A DNA stretch of 44,442 nt from assembly GCF_000337475.1 (NCBI RefSeq), contig NZ_AOIT01000059.1, positions 1-44,442 of the forward strand, given 5' to 3'. Source of the stretch: Natrinema limicola JCM 13563 (GTDB lineage Archaea; Halobacteriota; Halobacteria; Halobacteriales; Natrialbaceae). The notes below the pieces were generated by a model. It was not told where the DNA came from. It made no database searches and saw only the letters and a list, made by a program, of their open reading frames with translations. The position numbers were made by a program, and so were the translations under genes. This document shows positions 1 to 7,745 of the stretch, in pieces; position 1 is the first letter of the stretch, and each line of letters starts with the position of its first letter.

Positions 1-250
1 ATTCCTTGATCGGCCCTGTATTCGGGATCGATTCCTACCGACAGACGCGAATCTCGTGCACGGATTTTGGGGTATTCGCAGCACCACCACCGAATTTTGT
101 ATCGCATATATTAGTTCATCTGTTGGAAGCAGACCAAATCAGGTGCCACCAGGTATCGTGACAAGAACCCACACTAATCGCAGATGTGTGCAACGAGAGC
201 GACTCGAGCGATCGACAGACGGTTGCAGGACAGCGGAGAAATCCTCGCGT
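1..250. other. Window edge without a recognised gene
   Basis: This stretch lies downstream of menD. I see no reading frame with family features on either strand. A frame starting at 56 only runs antisense into menD. The composition (a patch at about 90-120 is AT-richer than the neighbouring genes) fits an intergenic spacer. The next menaquinone gene, if the operon continues, would lie outside the window. Confidence 0.5.
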
Positions 251-2074
251 TCAGTTCGACCCGTCGACGATGTTTTCGACGGCGCTCGTCACGCGCTCGT
301 CGAGCGCTTCGCGCCGTCGATGGCTCGCTTCAGAATCGAAGTCGACGGCGAGGACCTGCGTCCCCGGTGTCTCGAGCGAGTCGCGATAGGCAGCCGAGAA
401 GTCGGCGGGCGCGACGCGTTCGAACTCGAGTCCGTACATATCGCCGAGCGCCTCGAACTCGAGGCCGTGGGGTGTCTTGAACTGGTCCGTAAACGGCGGT
501 TCGAACTCCTCGATGGGCAGTTTGTGGAAGATACCGCCACCGTCGTTGTCCAGTAACACGATCGTCGCGTCCACGTCGCAGCGCTCGACAGCGAGCAGCC
601 CGTTCGAATCGTGATAGAAGGCCAGATCCCCGGTCACCAACACCAGCGGGTCGTCGGTCGCGCTGCCGGCTCCGAGTGCCGTACTCGCGATACCGTCGAT
701 ACCACTCGCACCGCGATTCGCGAGCACTGTCAGATCGGCCGCTTGCGGCCGGCCAAAGCGGTCTGCGTCCCGGATCGGCATACTATTTGAAACGAATACC
801 GTGGCCGGGTCCGGCGCGTTCGCGATCGCCGTAGCAAGGATTGCGCCCTCGAACGGCTGGGACTCGAGCGTGGCCGCGGCCAGTGCCTCGTCGCAGATTT
901 CCAAGTGGCGGCGTTCAGCCGCGTCGAACCGGGCGCGCCACGCGTCGTCAGCCGATCCGGGTGTGGCCGACTCGGCGGGCTCGCGTTCGTCGAGTACCTC
1001 GAGCACCCTCTCGACTACAGTCCCGGGCTCGGCGGCCAAGAGATCGGTCGCAGTGAACGTCGCTTCACGCCACGCGCCCGCGGGATCGATCAAGAACTGG
1101 CGTGCATCGGCGTCCCGAAGCCAGTGGCGAAGCCGTTTCGACGTCGGAGACGCCCCCAATCGGAGCACGACGTCCGGTGCTGGCAACGCGTCGATATAGG
1201 CGTCGTAGCCGCCGTAAACCGTCCGCGGTGTGTCACTCTCTTTGACGTGCGGGCCGTATCGCAGTCCCGAGAGTGGATCCGCGAGGAGCGGCGCACCGAG
1301 CCGGTCTGCAAGGTCGGTGATTGCGCGTGGCTCGAGCGAGGCGAGATCAGCGGGATCTGCAGGGCCGGCAACGAGCAGCGGCCGGTCAGCCGCCTCGAGC
1401 GCCTGTAGCAGCTTCTGATATTCGTCGTCGGTAAGCGTTTGTGTTCCGCCCGTCGTCTCGACGAACGGGCCGTCTCGTCCCACTGCTGCCAGCGTATCGG
1501 CGAACGAGTCGGGGACGTCGCCGGGAACGTCGATCGGCTCGAGGGGTTTGCGGAACGGACAATTGCAATGGACGGGACCGGACGGAACGCCGGTCGTCTC
1601 CGCGAGCGCACGCGCGGCGGTCGTCCGGAGGCTCCTGACTTTCCGCTCGTCGGCTTCGGGTTCGGGCAGCTCGGTGTACCACCGAACCGCATCGCCGTAG
1701 AGTTTGACCTGATCGACGGTCTGATTCGCGCCGCTGTCGCGCAACTCAGGCGGGCGGTCGGCAGTGAGCACGAGCAGCGGAACACGGGCCTGATCGGCCT
1801 CCATCACGGCGGGATGGAAGTTCGCGGCTGCCGTCCCGGAGGTACAGACCAGCGCCGTCGGCTCGCCAGTGCGGCGAGCGCGACCGAGCGCGAAATAGGC
1901 TGCCGAGCGCTCGTCTAAGTGCGAGTAAACGTCGATGTCCGGGTGGTCGGCGAACGCGACCGTCAATGGTGTCGACCGGCTGCCGGGGGCGATACAGACG
2001 GCCTCGAGGCCGCCCTTGGCAAGTTCGTCGGCGAGAACGCGACCCCAGAGGGTCGCACGGTTCGGTGCAGTCAT
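251..2074 (-). CDS. menD: 2-succinyl-5-enolpyruvyl-6-hydroxy-3-cyclohexene-1-carboxylate synthase (MenD)
   Basis: A ThDP-dependent enzyme of menaquinone synthesis that joins isochorismate and 2-oxoglutarate to give SEPHCHC, releasing CO2. It acts in the cytoplasm. At 607 residues it is full length for MenD. The N-terminal Pyr domain carries APGSRSTPL (about residues 29-37) and SHLDERSAAYFALG, both typical of MenD. The C-terminal ThDP/Mg binding region reads GDLAFYHDSNGLL followed by LLDNDGGGIFHKLP (about residues 478-520). The ATG start lies 6 nt after the menF stop, so the two genes are one operon and probably translationally coupled. The family assignment is firm; the operon is inferred from spacing. 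Confidence 0.97.
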   Translation of the reverse strand: MTAPNRATLWGRVLADELAKGGLEAVCIAPGSRSTPLTVAFADHPDIDVYSHLDERSAAYFALGRARRTGEPTALVCTSGTAAANFHPAVMEADQARVPLLVLTADRPPELRDSGANQTVDQVKLYGDAVRWYTELPEPEADERKVRSLRTTAARALAETTGVPSGPVHCNCPFRKPLEPIDVPGDVPDSFADTLAAVGRDGPFVETTGGTQTLTDDEYQKLLQALEAADRPLLVAGPADPADLASLEPRAITDLADRLGAPLLADPLSGLRYGPHVKESDTPRTVYGGYDAYIDALPAPDVVLRLGASPTSKRLRHWLRDADARQFLIDPAGAWREATFTATDLLAAEPGTVVERVLEVLDEREPAESATPGSADDAWRARFDAAERRHLEICDEALAAATLESQPFEGAILATAIANAPDPATVFVSNSMPIRDADRFGRPQAADLTVLANRGASGIDGIASTALGAGSATDDPLVLVTGDLAFYHDSNGLLAVERCDVDATIVLLDNDGGGIFHKLPIEEFEPPFTDQFKTPHGLEFEALGDMYGLEFERVAPADFSAAYRDSLETPGTQVLAVDFDSEASHRRREALDERVTSAVENIVDGSN

Positions 2075-2080
2075 TGGTTA

Positions 2081-3430
2081 CTACCGCAGTTCGTCGAGAA
2101 TCGGGCGGAACTTCAGCTGGACTTCGTCCCACTCCTCGTCGGGATCGCTGTCGGCGACGATCCCGTTGCCCGCAAACAGCGTCACCGTCTCGTCGGCCGC
2201 GACGCCCGACCGGAGCCCGACCGCGAACTCGCCATCACCGGCGGCGTCGAACCAGCCAACCGGCGCGGCATACCAGCCACGGTCGAACGGCTCCGTGTCG
2301 CGGATCGTCTCCCAGGCTGCATCGGGTGGGACGCCGCCGACTGCGGGCGTCGGATGCAACGCCTCGACGAGTTCGAGAACGTGGTGCTCGCCCTCGAGCG
2401 TCGCTTCGATCGGCGTCCGCAGATGCTGAATGGTCGCCAGCCGGCGGATCGTCTGTTCGCTAACGGTGAGATCGCGTGCAAGCGGCGCGAGTTGCTCGCG
2501 GATCGCGTCGACGACGAGGCCGTGTTCGCGTTGAAACTTCGGGTCGTCGCGCATCCGGTCGACGTGTGCCTCGTCTTCGGCCGGCGTTTCGCCGCGGGGA
2601 ACCGACCCGGCAAGCGCTTCCGTCTCGACGCATGCGCCGCGTTTCGAGACCAGTCGCTCCGGTGGCGCGCCGAAGAACGTGCCACCGATGTCGTGGTCGA
2701 CCAGGAAGCCATAGCAGTTCGGATACCGACGGCGCAGTCGCTCGAGCGTCGCCGGGACGTCGATCGGTTCCTCGAGATCGACCGACAGCGACTGTGCGAG
2801 GACGACTTTCGTCAGCTGACCGTCAGCGATTCGCTCGAGGGCGGTGTCGACCTGTTCGGTCCAGGCCGTCTGGGAGGTCGTCCGCCGCGTCGCAGCGACG
2901 CCGGGTGTCGCGTCGGCTGGTCGCGTCGCCGGCTGGTTCGTCAGGCGATCGTGCCAGCGCTCGAGGCGGTCAGCAACTGTGTCGCTGTGTTCGCCGACGG
3001 CGGTCAGCCACGTCCCGTCGTCAGTTCGGGTTACGAACAACTGTGGAACGACAAAGGAAGCCGCGTCGAAGCCGGTCCAGGGCGGGCCGGCCTCGTGGCC
3101 GTCGTGAAAGGAAAAGCCGCCGAACGCCCGCGGTCGCGCGTGTTCGGGGCCATCGTGTGCGAGTCCGTTGAAGGCACGGCTCGCCTGCGTTCGAATCCGA
3201 TCGAATCGGTCGGTGCCGGTCGCGGTAAAGCGGGCGGCAACGCCACGACCGACGATCTCGAGTCCGTCGGGTGTGGCCCACTGAATTCTCGACGCGGTTT
3301 CATCCTCGAGCACCGCATCGAACGCGGCGGTCTCGAGTTCGCGACTCCGGCTGACGAGGTCGACGGCGTTGTCAACCGACTCGGTCTCCCCCGTTAGTCG
3401 ACCTTCACCCGACGATCGGTCCATCGACAC
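2081..3430 (-). CDS. menF: Isochorismate synthase (MenF, chorismate-binding family)
   Basis: Converts chorismate to isochorismate, the entry step of menaquinone synthesis, and feeds MenD encoded directly downstream. The 449-residue protein has the chorismate-binding fold in its C-terminal two thirds. Recognisable blocks are LTKVVLAQS, FFGAPPERLVSK, EALAGSVPRG (about residues 265-280) and FQREHGLVVDAIREQL. The late block IRRLATIQHLRTPIEA matches the family core. Two starts are possible: GTG at 3430 or ATG at 3424, two codons in. The window cannot decide between them; the longer form is given. Other members of the chorismate-binding family (anthranilate synthase TrpE, PabB) are less likely because of the menD neighbour. 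Confidence 0.94.
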   Translation of the reverse strand: MSMDRSSGEGRLTGETESVDNAVDLVSRSRELETAAFDAVLEDETASRIQWATPDGLEIVGRGVAARFTATGTDRFDRIRTQASRAFNGLAHDGPEHARPRAFGGFSFHDGHEAGPPWTGFDAASFVVPQLFVTRTDDGTWLTAVGEHSDTVADRLERWHDRLTNQPATRPADATPGVAATRRTTSQTAWTEQVDTALERIADGQLTKVVLAQSLSVDLEEPIDVPATLERLRRRYPNCYGFLVDHDIGGTFFGAPPERLVSKRGACVETEALAGSVPRGETPAEDEAHVDRMRDDPKFQREHGLVVDAIREQLAPLARDLTVSEQTIRRLATIQHLRTPIEATLEGEHHVLELVEALHPTPAVGGVPPDAAWETIRDTEPFDRGWYAAPVGWFDAAGDGEFAVGLRSGVAADETVTLFAGNGIVADSDPDEEWDEVQLKFRPILDELR

Positions 3431-3485
3431 AACCTCAGGACCGGCCCGCCTTCAGCCTAACTATTCGCTGACCTGGTGTATACGT

Positions 3486-4082
3486 CTAGCTGTACCGTTC
3501 TTCCTGCCACGGATCTGCGGTCCGCGAGTAGCCGCGTCGCTCCCAGTAGCCACGCTCGGGTTCGGTGAGGAACTCGATACCGTCGACCCATTTTGCGCCC
3601 TTGTAGGCGTACTTGTGCGGCGTCACTACTCGAAGCGGACCGCCGTGGTCTGCGGGAAGCGATTCGCCGTCGAACGCCCACGTAAACAGGACTTCCTCGC
3701 GCATGCAGTCCTCGAGCGGTAGATCCGTGGTGTAGTCGTCCAGTGCGGAAAACAGCACGTGGACCGCGTCGTCGTCGACGCCGGCCCGTTCGGCGAGGTC
3801 GGGAAACGGAACGCCGGTGAACTCGCAGTCGAACTTGCTCCAGCCGGTCACACAGTGAAAATCCTGGCGCTGAGTTACGCTCGGCAGCGATCGGAACTCG
3901 TCCCACGAGAAAGACAATTCCTCCTCGACCGCCCCGGTGACGGTAAACTCCCACGTCTCGGGGTCCCAGTCGGGCGTCGCGCTCTTCGAGAGAACGGGGA
4001 ACGCGTCCGTCTCACGCTGTCCCGGCGGCAGTCGCTCGTCGCCAAACTCCCGATACAAATCCGTGACGTCCGTCGCGTCCAT
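3486..4082 (-). CDS. Sulfite-oxidase-fold molybdopterin-dependent oxidoreductase
   Basis: A 198-residue protein of the sulfite oxidase / MsrP (YedY) catalytic-domain family. It contains HCVTGWS near residue 76, in which the Cys is the expected molybdenum ligand, then FTGVPFPDLAERAGV and HGGPLRVVTPHKYAYKGAKWVDGIEF, the conserved pterin-binding stretch. No Tat signal or transmembrane segment is visible, so it is probably cytoplasmic. An in-frame start lies further upstream (4220), but the added residues are basic and unlike the family, so ATG 4082 is preferred. The substrate cannot be told from sequence; the family includes sulfite oxidases and methionine-sulfoxide reductases. It is transcribed toward menF and may share no operon with it. 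Confidence 0.85.
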   Translation of the reverse strand: MDATDVTDLYREFGDERLPPGQRETDAFPVLSKSATPDWDPETWEFTVTGAVEEELSFSWDEFRSLPSVTQRQDFHCVTGWSKFDCEFTGVPFPDLAERAGVDDDAVHVLFSALDDYTTDLPLEDCMREEVLFTWAFDGESLPADHGGPLRVVTPHKYAYKGAKWVDGIEFLTEPERGYWERRGYSRTADPWQEERYS

Positions 4083-4268
4083 ACCCGTGGCTTCGTGCCG
4101 ATCGACGTAGGTGTGACGCCATCGCCTGCCATCCCTCGAGAAACGCAGAATTTGGCAGCAAGCATAGGGGTCGAAACGAACCGAAACGGTCTCGAGACGA
4201 CGACAAGCGACAGTTTCCATTGAAACCCTCGCTACGCCTTAGTATGATCTCCCCGAGGCTATCGATGC

Positions 4269-4568
4269 ATGGCGAGCAGACAACAACTCACGGAGCAGGA
4301 CGTCACCGAGAAGCAACCAGAAGCGATTAGCGACGAGGCGATGGGGCCTGCCGTCCTTGCATCGGCTGCATCAGTCGGGCTCTCGCTGTACTACTACTTC
4401 ATTCGCGGCGATCGTCAGCTCGGGACGTTCGTCGGCCTCTGGCCGCCGACGATCCTCGCGTTCGCGAGTTACTTCAACCAGCGGAAAATGCGCCGGCAAC
4501 TCGAGACGCTGACCCAGCCGGGGACGAAGCTGCGAGAGGCGTTCGACTCGATGATGGGCAACCGATAA
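4269..4568 (+). CDS. Small two-helix membrane protein, function unknown
   Basis: A 99-residue protein I do not recognise. A polar, Glu/Gln-rich N-terminus (residues 1-35) is followed by two hydrophobic stretches, roughly residues 37-55 and 58-75, with a tight loop (RGDRQ) between them. The C-terminal tail is basic and helical (NQRKMRRQLETL). This suggests a small integral membrane protein with both ends in the cytoplasm. It is divergent from the molybdopterin oxidoreductase gene. Base and amino-acid use match its neighbours, so it is likely a real gene. Confidence 0.75.
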   Translation: MASRQQLTEQDVTEKQPEAISDEAMGPAVLASAASVGLSLYYYFIRGDRQLGTFVGLWPPTILAFASYFNQRKMRRQLETLTQPGTKLREAFDSMMGNR

Positions 4569-4657
4569 GCCAGGCTTGTCCTCGAGTCACGACCACCGAT
4601 CAGGTCATCAGTGAGCCAGCGACGCTCGCACACCAACTGTCGTTTCGGCTGCCTGAA

Positions 4658-4662
4658 TTTTT
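4658..4662 (+). terminator. T-run, possible archaeal terminator
   Basis: A run of five T followed by CTTT lies about 90 nt downstream of the small membrane protein gene and ahead of the next promoter. Archaeal transcription commonly stops at such T-runs. Only the sequence supports this. Confidence 0.35.
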
Positions 4663-4693
4663 CTTTCCGCTCAGTATAGATTCCCCGTCAAAC

Positions 4694-4700
4694 CTAAATA
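4694..4700 (+). promoter_or_regulatory. TATA element for the RHH gene at 4725
   Basis: CTAAATA centred about 28 nt before the ATG at 4725. This is the spacing expected when transcription begins at or next to the start codon (leaderless mRNA). Confidence 0.6.
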
Positions 4701-4724
4701 CCCCCTCGCCGAAAGCCGAATCAG

Positions 4725-4952
4725 ATGCCGAAAGTAGAGATCACTATCCCGGAGCACCTCGAGATGCAGATCGCGCAGATGGTCGAACGCGGTGAGTTCG
4801 TCAACCGCGAGGAAGCGATCGAGGACCTCCTGTCAACGGGTATCAAGGCCTACAAGACGAGTGGACCGATGGACGAAGACGAGGGCGCGACCGGTGGCAC
4901 CGGCCTCGAAGACGACGGCATGATGGGCCACGACGACGAATACGTCTTCTAA
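4725..4952 (+). CDS. Ribbon-helix-helix (CopG-like) small regulator
   Basis: A 75-residue protein. Residues 1-45 (PKVEITIPEHLEMQIAQMV, then FVNREEAIEDLLSTGI) have the beta-strand, helix, helix pattern of CopG/MetJ-type DNA-binding proteins, which bind operators as dimers. The C-terminal 25 residues are acidic, Gly-rich and likely disordered. No DNA target can be named. It stands alone behind its own promoter and is followed by a 10-bp inverted repeat. Closely similar small RHH proteins are widespread in haloarchaea (general knowledge; no search done). Confidence 0.85.
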   Translation: MPKVEITIPEHLEMQIAQMVERGEFVNREEAIEDLLSTGIKAYKTSGPMDEDEGATGGTGLEDDGMMGHDDEYVF

Positions 4953-4980
4953 CGTCTTTGTTTTCGGCAGTTCGTTCGGA

Positions 4981-5037
4981 CGTCCGGCAGCGCACCGCCC
5001 CGTCTTGCCGTCGATGACGGATTCGGCCTGCCGGACG
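4981..5037. repeat. 10-bp perfect inverted repeat with nested hairpin
   Basis: CGTCCGGCAG at 4981-4990 is the exact reverse complement of CTGCCGGACG at 5028-5037, with a 37-nt spacer. Inside the spacer CCGTC and GACGG (5008-5020) form a second small hairpin. It lies just past the stop of the RHH gene, so it could be a transcript 3' structure or an operator. Confidence 0.5.
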
Positions 5038-5128
5038 ACGATCAGCGTTCGCTCGAGTCTCTCCGATAGCGGTTCGTCACCGACGCCGGTCGCGTGCGAT
5101 CGACGTCTACATCGCGGTGGCCGTCAGT

Positions 5129-5311
5129 TCAGACACCGGTCGTGAGCAATGGAATCCCGAACGCGACTGCCACACCGACGACCATGACGACGAAGCCGAT
5201 CGCAACGTCCCGTGCTGAGTAGGGACTCATCGGTGCGGTCGTTCGCTCGGTCTCGAGGTCGTGACCGACGTCGGCTCCGGAATCGTCGGGAGTTTCGGTG
5301 TCGTCTGCCAT
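5129..5311 (-). CDS. Short single-pass membrane protein
   Basis: A 60-residue protein starting at ATG 5311 (an earlier in-frame start at 5410 would overlap hisF upstream sequence and adds unlikely residues). The N-terminal half is acidic and polar (MADDTETPDDSGADVG). The C-terminal half holds one strong transmembrane helix, about residues 38-58, ending FGIPLLTTGV. The layout, an acidic head with the sequence TAPMSPYSARDVAIG and then one helix, resembles a small haloarchaeal membrane family of unknown function (my recollection is DUF7550; unverified). It is divergent from hisF. Confidence 0.72.
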   Translation of the reverse strand: MADDTETPDDSGADVGHDLETERTTAPMSPYSARDVAIGFVVMVVGVAVAFGIPLLTTGV

Positions 5312-5465
5312 ACGCGCCCGTTTTCGGCTCTGACACTTAACACCACCTACACTACCTCGCAACGACTCGAGTTCGCCGGCAGTCACGGCGACGGAGCCGA
5401 TGGCAGACACCGCCCGATCCAGACGCCTTTACTACTCGCAGATCAAACCCTCCAGTAGTTACCAC

Positions 5466-6281
5466 ATGGTCCTGACCAAACGAATTATCCCCTGTATCGA
5501 CGTGGACCTCGATGACGATGGGAACCCAGCGGTGTACACCGGCGTCAATTTCGAGGATCTGAAATACACCGGCGATCCGGTCGAGATGGCACGCGCGTAC
5601 AATCAGGCGGGCGCAGACGAGTTCGTCTTTCTCGATATCACCGCCTCCGCGGAGGGCCGCGAGACGATGCTCGATGTCGTCCGCGACGTCGCCGACGAGG
5701 TCTTCATCCCGTTGACCGTCGGCGGCGGCATCCGCACCACCGACGACATCAAAGAGACCCTGCGGGCCGGCGCGGACAAGGTCTCGATCACCACCGGCGC
5801 GCTCGAGCGACCCGAACTGATCAACGAGGGCGCGCAGGCCTTCGGCAACCAGTGTATCGTCATCAGCGTCGACGCCAGACGGCGCTTCGACGAAGACGGC
5901 GAGCACTACGTCGAGATCGACGGCGAGTCCTGCTGGTTCGAGTGTACGAAGAAAGGTGGCCGCGAGGGCACCGGGATCGACGTCCTCGAGTGGGCCGCCG
6001 AAGCCGAGTCTCGCGGTGCGGGCGAACTCTTCGTCAACTCGATCGACAAGGACGGCACGAAAGACGGCTACGACCTGCCACTGACGAACGCCGTCACTGA
6101 CACCGTCGACACGCCGGTGATCGCCTCTTCGGGCTGTGGCAGTCCCGAAGACATGTACGACGTGTTTACCGAAGCCGGTGCCGACGCCGGCCTTGCGGCC
6201 TCGATCTTCCACTTCGACGAATACTCGATCGAGGAGACGAAAGCCTACCTCGACGAGCACGGCGTGCCGGTTCGCCGCTAG
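5466..6281 (+). CDS. hisF: Imidazole glycerol phosphate synthase cyclase subunit (HisF)
   Basis: A (beta-alpha)8 barrel of 271 residues that, with HisH, uses ammonia to convert PRFAR to imidazole glycerol phosphate and AICAR in histidine synthesis. The catalytic aspartates are in [11 protein letters not shown] (about residue 12) and ISVDARRR (about residue 137). The phosphate-binding blocks VGGGIRT and [10 protein letters not shown] are present. ATG 5466 is chosen because the family begins with a short [10 protein letters not shown]; an upstream in-frame start at 5400 adds a non-family extension. No other undoubted his gene is in the window, which fits the scattered his genes of haloarchaea. 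Confidence 0.97.
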   Translation: MVLTKRIIPCIDVDLDDDGNPAVYTGVNFEDLKYTGDPVEMARAYNQAGADEFVFLDITASAEGRETMLDVVRDVADEVFIPLTVGGGIRTTDDIKETLRAGADKVSITTGALERPELINEGAQAFGNQCIVISVDARRRFDEDGEHYVEIDGESCWFECTKKGGREGTGIDVLEWAAEAESRGAGELFVNSIDKDGTKDGYDLPLTNAVTDTVDTPVIASSGCGSPEDMYDVFTEAGADAGLAASIFHFDEYSIEETKAYLDEHGVPVRR

Positions 6282-6313
6282 ACGAGACGACCGGGCCAGA
6301 CGACACCCACACG

Positions 6314-6321
6314 TTTATTTT
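6314..6321 (+). promoter_or_regulatory. TATA element for the gene at 6345
   Basis: TTTATTTT centred 27-28 nt before the GTG start at 6345. This supports the GTG as the start and a leaderless transcript. Confidence 0.55.
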
Positions 6322-6344
6322 CTCGGAGTCCTCCGTCTCAAGTA

Positions 6345-7217
6345 GTGAAATGGCGGTGTACGTGGTGTGGGAAACCGCACGCGGAGAACGACCCACCCTG
6401 TGACAACTGCGGGCACAACACCTTCGAGAAGGCAGTCGTCCGAGCGGACGAGACCCGCGAGGGCCAGGGCGCGGCCGCCGGCGACGATACCGACGGCGAA
6501 CCGATACCGTCCGGAACCGTCGACACCGGCCCCGACTACGTCTGGGCCTGTACGAACTGCGGCCGCGAGCACGTCCGTAACTCCCCGCCGTGTTCTCGCT
6601 GTGGCAACCCTGACCTCGAGAAAGTCGAGCAGACCTACGAGGGACTCGAGCGCGACCTCGAGACGTCGAGCTGGCTTGCGGTCGCGAAACCCTACCTCCC
6701 GGTCCTCGCCGTGATCGGGATCGTCATCGCGCTGTTCGCGACGGGGATCATCCCACCCTCGATACTGCCAGGAATCGGCCCGCCGTCACCGCCTGATGCA
6801 CCCGGTGAAGGGTCCGAAGCGGCAGGGATCGACCTCGAGGCGACCGAACGGGCGGTCCACGATCGGCTCGAGGCCGACCGTAATCAGTCCGAGTCACGAA
6901 CGTACGACGCCGGGCTCGCGGACTACGCCGAATACATGAATCGTGCGTTCGTGGTAGTCGAGTACGAGGAGTCGAGACCCGAGCCGGTCGAAGCGAGTGA
7001 CTTCGGCACCAACTGCCAGCGTGAGCCATACGCCGGACGGCTCCCGGGGACGCTGTCGATCGCCGACTACGACGACGAGGCGGCACTCGCCGACGACGTC
7101 GTCACAGCCCTCAGCGAGGAGACCGGCGACAGCGATTTCGACAGGGAAGGGCTCGACCTCCACGTCGTTGACGGCTCTGTTTACGTGTTCTACGCGGCGT
7201 GTAGCAGTTCGAACTGA
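6345..7217 (+). CDS. Double zinc-ribbon, membrane-anchored protein with possible CAP-like outer domain
   Basis: A 290-residue protein starting with GTG. Residues 4-25 (CTWCGKPH then CDNCGHNTF) and about 68-90 (CTNCGREH then CSRCGNPDLEKVE) form two similar four-cysteine zinc ribbons, an internal duplication. One transmembrane helix follows (about residues 120-145, VLAVIGIVIALFATGIIPPS). The rest (about 160-290) lies outside the membrane and begins ERAVHDRLEADRN then YDAGLADYAEYMNRAFV. This resembles a worn CAP/SCP domain, but the usual CAP histidines are not clear. The C-terminus contains two Cys (NCQREPYAG and AACSSSN) that could form a disulfide. The function is unknown; the CAP relationship is my inference. 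Confidence 0.78.
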   Translation: MKWRCTWCGKPHAENDPPCDNCGHNTFEKAVVRADETREGQGAAAGDDTDGEPIPSGTVDTGPDYVWACTNCGREHVRNSPPCSRCGNPDLEKVEQTYEGLERDLETSSWLAVAKPYLPVLAVIGIVIALFATGIIPPSILPGIGPPSPPDAPGEGSEAAGIDLEATERAVHDRLEADRNQSESRTYDAGLADYAEYMNRAFVVVEYEESRPEPVEASDFGTNCQREPYAGRLPGTLSIADYDDEAALADDVVTALSEETGDSDFDREGLDLHVVDGSVYVFYAACSSSN

Positions 7218-7294
7218 TCGATCGATTACAGCCGGACCTCGGTCGTACCGCACACCGAAAGAGAACGATCGGGTCGAACCCGAGACGACAGTGC

Positions 7295-7579
7295 TTATGC
7301 GGCCGCTTCGAACGCGTTGCGGAACGACGTCGCCTTCTTGCGGACGGTCACAGCCGCGTCCTCGAGACACTCGAGCGGATCCGCGCCGCCCTCGGTCTTG
7401 ATCGTCAGGATGGGCTCAGTCTGGCCGCCCGACTGTTCGGGGTTGACGTCGTAGGTCGCTGCGCTCACGTCGTCGTGCTCGAGCAAGGCGCCCTTGAGCA
7501 CGTTCATGAACGTGTGGTCCTCGCCGGCGATTTCGATCGAGAGTTCGTCCTCGGTGCTCTCGGTGACCCGCAGTTCCAT
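7295..7579 (-). CDS. rpoL: DNA-directed RNA polymerase subunit L (Rpo11)
   Basis: A 94-residue archaeal homologue of eukaryotic Rpb11, which pairs with subunit D in RNA polymerase assembly. Visible hallmarks are [34 protein letters not shown] and the C-terminal helix [20 protein letters not shown] 7579 gives the usual family length; an upstream in-frame start at 7633 adds a non-family tail. The gene is divergent from the rhomboid gene and convergent with the zinc-ribbon gene. Confidence 0.95.
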   Translation of the reverse strand: MELRVTESTEDELSIEIAGEDHTFMNVLKGALLEHDDVSAATYDVNPEQSGGQTEPILTIKTEGGADPLECLEDAAVTVRKKATSFRNAFEAAA

Positions 7580-7745
7580 GTCAGTCAGTGCGGCCGTCGG
7601 CCGCTTGTACCTTTCGAAGCCGGCCCTCGGCACGGCTCACGTCACGATCGCCGTCGCTCGCCGCGACAGCGGGGTCAACCGATCCGGGAACGAGCGACTT
7701 TCGCTGAAGGCAAACCACTATACGGCCCCGTTCGAACCACGGCAT

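Noticed and set aside
1919..3397. A 492-codon plus-strand frame opposite menF
   Set aside because: Shadow of menF; no motif, and the real gene on the other strand is certain.
5352..6260. A 302-codon minus-strand frame opposite hisF
   Set aside because: Antisense to hisF, no recognisable domain.
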